Source of the DNA: Semisulcospira habei
Taxonomy: Eukaryota; Mollusca; Gastropoda; Semisulcospiridae
Assembly (NCBI GenBank): GCA_036245525.1
Contig: BTPG01000006.1
Coordinates: 91,364,324 to 91,428,323 of the forward strand
Reading direction: 5' to 3'
Length of the DNA stretch: 64,000 nt
Shown: piece by piece, positions 20,025-29,714 of the stretch
How the letters are laid out: each line of letters opens with the position of its first letter
Numbering within the stretch: the stretch's first letter is position 1
Translations under genes and position numbers: made by a program
The notes under the pieces: generated by a model
Told to the model about the DNA's origin: nothing
Seen by the model: only the letters and a program-made list of their open reading frames with translations
Databases searched by the model: none

Positions 20025-23000
20025 CTAGTACTGTACTCCCATCTGACGTAGCGCCTCCTCCATGATCTCCATGATGCTGAGGGAATCGTCCAGCGTCATC
20101 TGGGGACACTCCGTCAGACCTGCAACACGCACCGGCGCCTCAGTCATAACAAAACAGTTGGTTATTTGGGTTTAACGCCGAGCAGGCAACCGATGCCACC
20201 TTCCGGCGGGAGAGGTAAAAGTCTGTCCAGCCAGCCTAAGAGATATTATTAAAAATAAAATATAGATATACTTTTAAACTATCCATGACTAAAATGTGCA
20301 AGTCAACAAGCGCAGTACACGTCTACAGACTCTCAGGAGGTCACAGAAAATATAAGCGAGATTTACGCAGCCTACACAAAGACTCAAATCTTCCATCTCT
20401 CTTGCAAGTACTAAATTGTCAGTTTCCTCAACTTTGACGACTCGTTACAGTACAGGCGCCAAGCTATTCTGGCACCACTGAACCTTGAACTATTATGGTC
20501 ATCTTGAAAGTTTGTCAGGGCTGTTTGAGTTAAGCAAGAGACCTTTAAGACACGTCGAGCTATCACAGTAGATCCATCCTTTCCAGCGTGTCAGAGAAAG
20601 TCTTACGAGGAAAAAAACCCACACACAATTTTAAAAAAAGAAACCGACATCAACAACAGACCTCATGTACACTGTTATATCACGATTACTTCAGTGTAAT
20701 TGTAGTACGAGTATACTAATACGGCAAACACATTAACTTATTCGCGACGTGCCGCAAATAAAACCGCGTATCCAAATGCAATACGTCGCGAATTCGTTAA
20801 ATATTTATGACGTAAACCCGTTAAGTAGGGTTTGCTTCGTCTGCCATGTACGTGGTGCTGGAGCCTGACCTAGTCTCCATGCAGGCCTGTCTAAGGACTA
20901 TTTCTGTAACACTTTGAAACACATGGCTCCAATGACTGGTCAGAATGCTAGAAGGTTCTCTAGCCTGCCTTGTTCGCTTCGTAATACCCGTGCCATTTCT
21001 CCGCTTAAGCGGAGACTGAAATGGCACGGTTATTTCGAAGCGACCAAAGTAGGCTACAACGGACGTGTCAGGAATACCATGATTACAAACTATTTATTTC
21101 TTCTTCATATGATAAGCTTCATGTTATTGTAATTATATTTCAGACGTTCACTACACATAACTTTATGAACAAGTCATGTTAAAAAAAAAAAAATGCTGCG
21201 GGGTCATTTGAAAGGTTAATTTCCACCGACGTCATTTGTCGTTTAGTATGCGGCGAAATGGCACGGTTATTTGGAAGCGAACAAATTAGGCTAGAGCCTG
21301 ACCTTGCTTTAGACACTCCCTGACAGCGTTGATCTCGTATGTAAGCCCTAAGGAATTCGTGTAGACAAACTGGGTCCCCGGCTGGGCCTGTGGTAGGGGC
21401 AGCTCCTTCGTCTCTCCACCCTCCACCCGTATCTTGGTCGGAGAGTGCATGGGCTCGGGTATCTGAACACAAACAATATGACATCATATGGCCTGGCACT
21501 GCGGGATTGCAGTCATCATGTACTTGTCACGTCATATGGAGGGCGTATATTGTTTCGTGTCGTGTCCTGTGCTGTGCTGTCGTGTCCTGCCCTGTCATGT
21601 CCTGTCCTGTCCTGATTTTGTGGTGTTTTTGTTCTGAATAAGTCTGTAAGTCTGTCTTTTAATCTCACCACAGGGGAGGAAACCGAAGTTATGGCAGTTA
21701 TGGCAAGAGTTGTGCCCATTACTCGGAGCGTCTATAGTATATACTCTAACGATTTCCGGGTTTCTCCCCCTGTGATCTCGCGTACAGTAGGTGATTTCCG
21801 AAAATCAGAAGTAGCTCAAGAAAATGCGTCTGTTGACAAAATATGATTACAATTAACCCTCCCCGCCTCTCCTGGGTGAAAAATGACTCAGAGGGCATAA
21901 AATCACTCATAACTTTGTCAGTTTTTGCCCAATGGTCCTTGTGCACTCAGTGGGACTTGCAGGGTACACCCTGTTCTACGGTCTTCACTATAAATAAGTT
22001 ATGTATACTGACGAGCAAAGGAAATGCGACATTATTCGAGCCCTCGGAAACACGTCAGTGTTTTCGATGACTCGAATGGTCGCATTTTTTTTTTTTTTTT
22101 TTTTTTGGTGCTCGTCAGTATAGTGTGCGAGGGGCTAGCACAAAGAGTTTGGCTGATTAAGAGACACGTTTAACACGAGCGTGCGGATGGCCGTGCACGT
22201 GCCTCCAGGTATCCCTTGCTGCCGTAGACGGAGACATTGTTACCGCCCCACTTGCTGTCGGTGTGGTAGTACAAGATGGCCGTTCCGCCGCCGCTGTAAT
22301 GAAGCACCACCGTGCCGCCCATGTCCACACCTAGAACACAGAGACAACAGACAATACAAAGTCGTGATGTTCCATAAACCAACGACACCACCACGGCCTG
22401 ACTGAAAAAAATATGGGAAAGAAGAAGACAGAAGAGACACCCCAGTAAGCAAAAGTCCTCGGGCCCACGACGGCCGCAGTGGGCCCGCGCACGTTTAAGC
22501 TTTTCTACTGGGGATGGGTGAAAGACATAGTAACGTGAAAAGAAGTCGAAAATTCTTCGAGATTTCGGACAAAATCGCCGTCCCTACACCACCCCCCCCC
22601 CCCCTCACCCCCTGCCTTTCCCACGTCGTCTGATTTGTCGGACAAAGAAAGATAATTGAAAGTGTTCTCTCTCTCCCCCCCCCACCCCCCACCGCCCCCC
22701 TCCCCACCACCACCCCTGCCCTCGCCCCTCCTCCCCCTTCCCCCTCCACCGCCCCCCCCCCCTCACACACAATTTCCGTTAATATTTTGAGTCAGAAAAT
22801 TTATGTTCCGGGCTTTCCATGTCTTTTGTGCTATAACACAAAGAAACAATTGAAACATTCCTTCCCCTCCTCCCCCCCTGCCCGCCAGGCACCTCCTTCT
22901 CCCTGCCCGCCAGCCACTTCTCCACTCCCCTGCGACAGGCAGCTGCCACAGCCTGGTTACTGCATTACAGTGTCATGAGTATAATGCAGAATCATCAAGG

Positions 23001-26000
23001 GCTGTACCTTGGTACCTAAACGCAACTCAAATTGAAGACCGAAACATTTTGAACGTATTGAACTTTCTCAAGCAGTTCACACTAAAGGCGAGAGAGTTTT
23101 TAGGCATGAATACCATTTCTGAAAGCTCCTCGGGCCGACTTTGGCCGCCGTTGGCCCGCGTACGAACGTGCGCGGGCCAACCGCGGCTAAAGTCGGCCCG
23201 AGGACCTTTGGCGCACTGGGGAACAAGCGTGGGAACAAAGCATGACCTTCTTCATTCAGTTTCGACGCCACGGCCACGACCTTGTCCGGCTTCTGGCGGA
23301 AGATGAGGTTGGCGTACTGCACGACGTAACAGCCCAGGTCCAGCAGCCCTCCTCCCCCCAGCTCCTTCTTGGAGATGCGCTCCATGCCCTTGTTGCACAC
23401 GCAGAACCCCACACGCACAAAGTTGATGTCGCCCAGGGACCCGGATGTCAGGTGTTCGCGCAGGACGTCCACAGCAGGAAAGAACCGTGTCCAGAAGCCC
23501 TGGAACACGCATACGCCGCTACTGAGGTTTTGTTTGCAACGAAAGACTGCCAAGAACGAACGAGAGCGACATCACGGCGGATAACCACCTTGTACAATAA
23601 GCTATAGAGAACACTCCAAACATCTCCAAGAGGCATAGATCCTCGTGAGCCCTCTGTGCTCATGAGGATCTGTGCCTCTTGGAGATGTCTGGAATGTAAT
23701 TCGTCCGCCGTGATTTCGCTCTCGGCTGCTGTTGCAAGTCGTTCGTAGAAAACAAAACCTCACTAACAGCAACTTGGAGATGGTTCTGCTATGGTGTAAA
23801 TCATGAATTGTGTCTGATCAGCTTGGCGTCTAGTCGATGTGTACGGTGCGCAAAAAATCCCGGGGCGGACGACAGCCGCAGTTGGCGTGCACACAGGATG
23901 ACACTTTCTATCCAAGAACAGAGCTTAACCCCTTCACTGTCAGTGGGTGCAGATTGACCTCAGAAATCATTGTTCGTTCAGCTCCGAGAAGCACCAGACG
24001 TACACTGGTTTCAGCAAGAGGTATAGATCCTCATGAGCCCCCGCAGATGCGGGGGCTCATGAGGATCTATACCTCTTGCAGATGGTTGGTGTTCACATTT
24101 CCTCGCCAGGTGAACAGGTTAAGCTGTTTATGGACTCACCTCCATGAAGAAGAGTCGTTTGTCCCTGGCCTTGGCAATGAGCTCCTGACACTGCTGTACA
24201 CTCATGGCCATGGGTTTCTCACACAGCACGTGCTTCCCGTGATCCAGAAACAGCATACAGGCCGCGTAGTGTTGCGGGTGGATCGTACCCACGTACACGA
24301 TCTCTGTTCATCATCATCATTGTAACGTCAGTATCATCACCATCATCATCATCAAAGTACAGGTCGCGTAGTGTTACAGATGGATCGTACCCACTTACAC
24401 GATCTCTGTACAGCATCATCATCGTTATTACTGAAGATCATCATCATCATGGTCATCACGATCGTCGTCAATATCATCATCATTCTCAAACAACATACAG
24501 ACAGCATATTGTTGCTGGTGGACCGTACCCACGTACATGATCAGTCTACACAGTCATCATCGTCGTCGTTGTTGTCGTCATCGTCATCATCCGAAGAAGC
24601 ATCTCATCATTAGGTTATCACGAGTATCAATCGAGAGCAATGCCCTTTGCTTTTTATACACGTTTGATCAGAACCGTATAATTTTGTTAAAAAATGTTTC
24701 AATATTCTGTGATACTGTAGAGAATAACCCAACGAAGAAAGAAGCATGCTTGAAAACTCAATTGTGTTATAACTGTCTTTTCTAAGCGTGCGTCTTTCTT
24801 CGTTGAGTTATTCTCTGCATTTTACACACGTGGCAGTGACCTTTTGGTCTGGATTTTGTGATACTGCAACTTCGAGACATGTTTTTTTTCTTGATGGCAA
24901 GATCGATATGGAAAAAAAATCTATCAAGAATTTACGGTATCACAGGACACTGAAGCCCTTTTTGTACAATATCAATTCTGCTGCGAATTTTTTTTTTTAT
25001 TTAACTCGAAGTTGAGAACCCTTGTTTGAGAGTCTAGGCGAGTCATCTTGACGATGTGCTCTGCAAATACGCAGCATACCTTAACTCATTCTACCCCAGA
25101 CACACCACATGAAGATAAGGATCGACCATGATAGTTCAAGGGTGATGCCAGAATAGCTTGGCGCCTATGGGCGCCAAGCTATTCTGGCATCACCCTTGAA
25201 CTATCATGGTCGATCAGTGTCCTGCACTGCAATGCATTCTTCAGAGGACAACGGCAAAATTTAAGGATTTCGGTGTTGGGGTAGAAAGAGTTAACGAGCA
25301 ATATGAATGAGACATTTACGACATTTTTGGAATCGACACTTTTTGAATCATCGGACACACTAAAGTGTGTCCGATGATTACAAAAATGTCGCATTTCTTT
25401 TGCTCGTTTGCATATTAAAGTGCATAAAATAACGATATCAAAACCTCTAAACAAGGACTGCTACTGACCGACATTGTTGTCCTTGGCCAGATCTGCATAC
25501 GACCCGTACGCGGTGGGAATATCGAACTTGCTGGCGAAGCTGTCCGCTGTCTCCTGTTTTCGCCCCGCCACCGCCACCACCTGTTGACAGTACACTTTAA
25601 CATACACCAGACAGCAATCACATCACAAAAAAAGGAGCCCGTCATTTTAGTGGACGAAAATACATTACTACCGAGTGCCCGCCACGAGCTCATACAGCAC
25701 CATGTCGTGCGATCGAGCATTTACGAGAAAATATCATATTAGTATTTTTCAGTGAGCTTGCACAGGACGAGCGCGGGTTTGCGCGAAGAAACCGTAGTAT
25801 TAGTGAGTTTTCGTTTGCGTCGAACGACTGCCAACAACGAACAAGAGCGAAATCACAGCAGGTAACCAGCTTGTAAAATAAACATAGACAGCACTCCAAA
25901 CATCTCCATGAGGAATAGATCCTCATAAGCCCCCCGGCTCATGAGGATCTATTCCTCTTGGGGATGTTTGGAGTGTTGTCTATGCTTATGGTACACAATA

Positions 26001-27361
26001 TCTGTCAGCCATGATCTCGTTCTCGTTCTTTTCTTGGGATTCGTTCGTTGCAAAAGAAAACTCACTAGTCAAAGTGACGGGTGCCTTTGGAATTACCATG
26101 ACTGAGAATTCTGCATGCACTGAGATTGACCATTCATGAAACATAAAACCCGTTTCACTACCATGTCCGCAGAAGGTGTTCGGGCTCATGGCGAACGACG
26201 TTGGCCCGATGACCCTTTGCGCAATGGGTACGGATGCTAGCTGAGGGAGGGAGATGGATGGACCGAACAATAGTTCAAGGGATCAGATGTGTCAGAATAG
26301 TGTGACGCCTATTTACTTGCGCCAGGCTGATGCGCCAGTACAGACATTAGCATCAAGCCTTGTGAGCTAAGTTTTTTAATGGCGGAGATTGTTTTTTTTT
26401 TCGGTAACAAAATAATGTTTCAAATGCTCTATCTTCTACCTTTAATCCTGCAATTAGGAGGTTCGATTATTGGTAGGGGCTGTAGTCCCTTGAATTATAA
26501 CAGTAATCCGGCCTAGTCCTGCATACTATCATTCATTCATCACAGGCTAGTCTTTTCGGCTAACTTGACACTATCCTTGAATCAAACTTTATCAAGGTCG
26601 AGTCCACCGACTAGGTGTACGTTTGCCGGTCGCAAAGCTGATCTGGCGCTACCCATAACCCTTTCTCTGCCGAGAAAATTGAACATCGTCCAGCTGCGAG
26701 AGGTATAGATCCTAAGTCATGCGGGGGCTCATGAGGATCTATGCCCCTTGCTGAAACTTTGTGTATCCATGTTCATTGGACGACATGGGGCCTTTGAAGA
26801 TGAATGAACAATCACAATCACAAAAACAATCAGCAAAACACAGTCTACGTACTTGGTCGTTAAGGGGTTAAACACCCACGGGCTTCCGTCTCATACAAAG
26901 AAACGATGTTGGCCGCCCCGGAGAACGCCTCCAACATTTAGAGGGGTTACGTTTGAGACTAACGACTCCCAAAAACGAACGAGAGCGGATAACTAGCTTG
27001 TGCCATAACGGCATAGACAACACTCCAAACATCTCCAAGAGGCATAGATCTTCATGAGCCCTCCGAGTGTTGTCTATGCTAATGGCAGAAAGTGGTTATT
27101 CGCCGTGATTTCGCTCTTGTTCGGTATCGGGAGTCGTTCGTTCAAACGCCTCCAACATTTAGAAAATGTGGTCCGAGGCTTCAGTAATAAAATTTCGCAA
27201 TACTGAAAAACGTGTCACACCATGGTATGGTGGCGTTGTGTTTATTTGTGAGGTAAAACAAGACTTCCTACCTCATGTTCCGACGACGGTAGTGATTTCA
27301 AAGCGGCGCAAAAATCGTTTGCAATGCTACCAGTGCTGCAAATGCCCCAGCGCGTCGCCAT
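20025..27361 (-). CDS. DHDH: Dihydrodiol dehydrogenase paralogue B, seven exons, complete
   Basis: Exons are 27361-27272, 25580-25469, 24303-24140, 23499-23247, 22330-22203, 21462-21303 and 20119-20025 (TAG stop), joining to about 333 residues. Intron phases (0,1,0,1,0,1) are identical to paralogue A, so the two arose by whole-gene tandem duplication. The start MATRWGICS, the CEKP motif with Lys97, Trp125 in FWTRFFP, Phe154 and Tyr180 in [11 protein letters not shown] are all present, so a working NADP-dependent dehydrogenase is expected. The exon 5 donor at 22202 is GC rather than GT; it is the only site that keeps length and phase equal to paralogue A. Exon 6 is strongly diverged from A while exon 3 is almost the same. 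The stop lies about 13 bp from the arm of a foldback element, so the 3' UTR must run into it. Confidence 0.92.
20950..21062. mobile_element. Hairpin, AAATGGCACGG-TATTTCGAAGCG family
   Basis: CGCTTCGTAATACCCGTGCC pairs with GGCACGGTTATTTCGAAGCG around CTCCGCTTAAGCGGAG. A right half recurs at 21250-21300, 3 bp from DHDH-B exon 6. Confidence 0.78.
22007..22122. mobile_element. H6 hairpin, DHDH-B intron 5
   Basis: TACTGACGAGCAAAGGAAAT to TGGTGCTCGTCAGTA. A poly-T tract (22086-22106) lies in the right arm. Confidence 0.82.
22565..22770. repeat. Pyrimidine-rich C tract in DHDH-B intron 4
   Basis: Long runs of C with T and A interruptions, 22580-22603 and 22670-22763. Confidence 0.9.
23124..23222. 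mobile_element. H3 hairpin downstream of DHDH-B exon 4
   Basis: CTCGGGCCGACTTTGGCCGC and its mirror; centre GTACGAACGTGC. Ends 25 bp from the exon 4 donor at 23247. Confidence 0.82.
23524..23762. mobile_element. H9 long palindrome 25 bp from the DHDH-B exon 4 acceptor
   Basis: GGTTTTGTTTGCAACGAA at the left, AGAAAACAAAACC at the right, full-length inverted arms centred near 23650. DHDH-B exon 4 begins at 23499, so the acceptor region sits between the palindrome and the exon. Confidence 0.85.
23925..24122. mobile_element. TTAA-bounded H2 hairpin next to DHDH-B exon 3
   Basis: TTAACCCCTTCACTGTCAGT to GGTGAACAGGTTAA. The core at 24013-24081 is perfect. The element ends 18 bp beyond the exon 3 donor at 24140. 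Confidence 0.88.
24355..24560 (-). repeat. Two partial copies of DHDH exon 3 in DHDH-B intron 2
   Basis: About 60 bp of the exon 3 start plus acceptor recur at 24355-24418 and 24486-24550, separated by ATC repeats. Both keep GATCGTACCC or GACCGTACCC and a TACAC junction. Confidence 0.82.
24712..24820. mobile_element. Hairpin, AACCCAACGAAGAAAG family (H8)
   Basis: AGAGAATAACCCAACGAAGA faces TCTTCGTTGAGTTATTCTCT. A second copy lies at 27788-27895. Confidence 0.77.
25081..25294. mobile_element. TTAA-bounded H1 hairpin element, inverted copy
   Basis: TTAACTCATTCTACCCCAGA at the left, GGGGTAGAAAGAGTTAA at the right. The palindromic core spans 25123-25217. It lies in DHDH-B intron 2. Confidence 0.88.
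25293..25412. mobile_element. H6 hairpin overlapping the end of an H1 element
   Basis: AACGAGCAATATGAATGAGA to CATTTCTTTTGCTCGTT. It shares the TTAA at 25291-25294 with the neighbouring H1 element. Confidence 0.78.
25792..26070. mobile_element. H9 long palindrome, DHDH-B intron 1
   Basis: TAGTGAGTTTTCGTTTGCG faces GCAAAAGAAAACTCACTA; the arms run through CACTCCAAACATCTCC to a centre near 25933. Confidence 0.85.
26655..26871. mobile_element. H2 hairpin element, partly decayed
   Basis: The left end ATAACCCTTTCTCTGCCGAG has lost the TTAA; the right end GGGGTTAA is intact. The left arm has a deletion near 26715. Confidence 0.72.
26945..27160. mobile_element. H9 palindrome, right core deleted
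   Basis: The outer arms are present (AACGACTCCCAAAAACGAAC and GGGAGTCGTTCG) but the centre after 27064 is shortened. GAACGCCTCCAACATTTAGA occurs on both sides (26921 and 27149), a candidate 20-bp flanking duplication. Confidence 0.75.
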
Positions 27362-27920
27362 GTTGAATCGGTCGTCTGCAGTTTATGAAAAGGGCATGAA
27401 GGTTCGGTTGACCCTCAGCTAGGCCGTTTACCGACGGTCCGCCAGCATAGAATCTCTTGTGCCCCGGCAGTTTCAGGGGCTCACGAGAATCAATACTTCT
27501 TGAGTGATCTAGATCATCTTCAGGGACAGGTGAGATATTTAGGTTAAACTTGGCTACTAAACTAGACTAAACTAGGTCAGTGTTATCTCGCTTAATTTTC
27601 GTATAAAAATGGTGCATCTGACCTGGTCGTGTGAGAAAATATATAAGTGCACAGAGTGGTGGATAATTAATTTCTTCGTTGCAAAAGTATGACGTACAAC
27701 ATGATCGCTCTACAATTTCGGTGTTCTTGTCAAAGAGTTCTCGTAGTACTATGATATCTAGACAAAAAAGGTCAAGCGTGTGAAACGCAGAGGAGAACCC
27801 GACTGAGAATGAAACAAGCTTGGAAATGACAGTTGTACCTTAAACTGTCATTTGTAAGCGTTTTTCTGTACACGTTGGGTTCTTCTCTAGTAGTACTATG
27901 TTGTGACACAGATTTCTGCT

Positions 27921-28132
27921 TGACCCATTATGTTTGCCCCGACGCACTACAGCAAGAGATGGATCGACCATGATAATTCAAGGGTAGTGCCAGATTAGCT
28001 TGGCGCCTGAAGGCGCCAAGCTAATCTGGCACTACCCTTGAATTATCATGGTCGATACATGTCTCTTGCAACTGGTCCTGAGTCGTTCGGTGACCTCTCC
28101 AAAATACGGGTGACATGCGGCCTTTGGGTTAA
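27921..28132. mobile_element. H1 hairpin element, near-perfect 48-bp arms
   Basis: The core 27961-28056 (ATCGACCATGATAATTCAAG and its mirror) is an almost perfect palindrome. The right end is GGGTTAA at 28126-28132; the left TTAA is mutated to TTGA. Confidence 0.85.
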
Positions 28133-28178
28133 CATGGGTTAAGCCAGAAGGACAAAATCTGGGTATGTAATAACCCAT

Positions 28179-28359
28179 TTAACCCCACCGCCGCTTTTCC
28201 CACATTTTAGAAGTGTCGCCTACGGTCGCCGAAGCTGCAGGAGATGGATCGACCATGTAAATTCAAGGGTATGCCAGATTAGCTTGGCGCATCAGGCGCC
28301 AGGCTATTATCGTGGTCGATTCATCTCCTGTGGTCGCGCGTCAGGGCTAAATGGGTTAA
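28179..28359. mobile_element. TTAA-bounded H1 hairpin element, decayed
   Basis: Begins TTAACCCCACCG and ends AAATGGGTTAA. The hairpin arms at 28243-28325 have lost about 20 bp on the right. Confidence 0.75.
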
Positions 28360-29169
28360 TCTGCAGGGTTATGGGCAAACCGTCTGTCTTAGCATCCATA
28401 TTCACGCGTGGACGTTTGCTGCGCGTTCAGTGCAATGAATTTCTAGTGCTGAGTCACGGTCACATAATTATCCTACTGACACAAATTAAACAGGTGATTT
28501 CTTTTTGGCGTCTGCCCGGTCATTGTGGTAACAGATTTTATCCTGATAGTATAATGGGCAGGGGCGGATCGGAGGAAGGGGCTTCCATTGGATCCGCCTC
28601 CCTCCGCCCACCCCCCTACCCAGCCAAAACTTCTGCAAATTGCTCTATCAAATTCTCTTTTCAAGATTTTGAGTTTATACTCCAACCTGCCACCCTCTCC
28701 GCTTTTTTGATATTTTGGCGGATGGTGAGAAGATGCAAGAGGTTCTCGCACACACTTGGTGCTCCCTCCCCCCCCCCAAACCCCCTACCTTCGCTTTTCG
28801 ATTGTTCGGCTCGGCCACTGGGATGCAAGGTCTGACGTCGGGGGAAAAGACGGCCTTTTGTTTCAGGTTGAAGGTCCCAAAGAACAATTTGGACCCCCCC
28901 CCTCCCCCTCCGGAGGTAACCGATCCGCCCTGATGGGTGCAACATTATTTTTACATTGTTTTTCTTTCTTTCGTTCTTTCTTATATTTTTATTTATTTAT
29001 TATTTATTTTGAGGAGCTTAGCTCTACCTGAAACGTGGAAGGGAGATAATATGCAGCATAGGCAACAAATGAAGAAATGGATGTTTGCAGATTGGTGTTG
29101 CGTCCCTTTAGCTATCACATACGGTTGTCAGCGTACACGAGTACTGGTGCCGAATGAACGCGTCTATAT

Positions 29170-29395
29170 AATTGCGCGTGTGTGTGTATGTGTGTCAGTG
29201 TGTCCCAGTGTGTGTGTGTGTCCCAGTGTGTGTGTGTCCCAGTGTATGTGTGTGTGTGTGCCTTGTGTGTGCGTGCGCGTGTGTGCATGCTTGTGTGTGT
29301 GTGTGTGTGTGTGTGTGTCATGTGTGTGTGTGTGCATGCGCGCGCGCGCCGCGCGCGCGCGTGTGTGTGTGTGTGTCCCAGTGTCTGCCTGATTT
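29170..29395. repeat. (GT)n with GTCCCAGTGT units and a CG-alternating core
   Basis: GTCCCAGTGT recurs at about 29200-29240. The alternating purine-pyrimidine segment GCGCGCGCGCCGCGCGCGCG is at about 29339-29358. Confidence 0.9.
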
Positions 29396-29529
29396 CGTTC
29401 ATATCAGTGCGTGTTGCGACGGACAGTGTGTACGCGCGTGTTCCTTTCACTCCCACCCCCATTAATACACGCACATATAGACGCACGCCCGTAGGCACGC
29501 ATGACGCGCCTACGCACGCACAAAATTCC

Positions 29530-29714
29530 ACAGCATAATATACTAGTCCAGTTTTAAAACTTGATTTTGGAATAGTACAGCATAATATACTAGTCCAGTT
29601 TTAAAACTTGATTTTGGAATAGTACAGCATAATATACTAGTCCAGTTTTAAAACTTGATTTTGGAATAGTACAGTATAATATACTAGTCCAGTTTTAAAA
29701 CTTGATTTTGGAAT
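29530..29714. repeat. 47-bp tandem array, interrupted by the LINE
   Basis: Units start ACAGCATAATATACTAGTCC at 29530, 29577, 29624 and 29671 and are nearly identical. The array resumes at 33013-33065 beyond the LINE. Confidence 0.9.

Noticed and set aside
28284..28835. 183-codon plus-strand frame
   Set aside because: It crosses an H1 hairpin and a C-rich stretch and shows no domain; likely chance.
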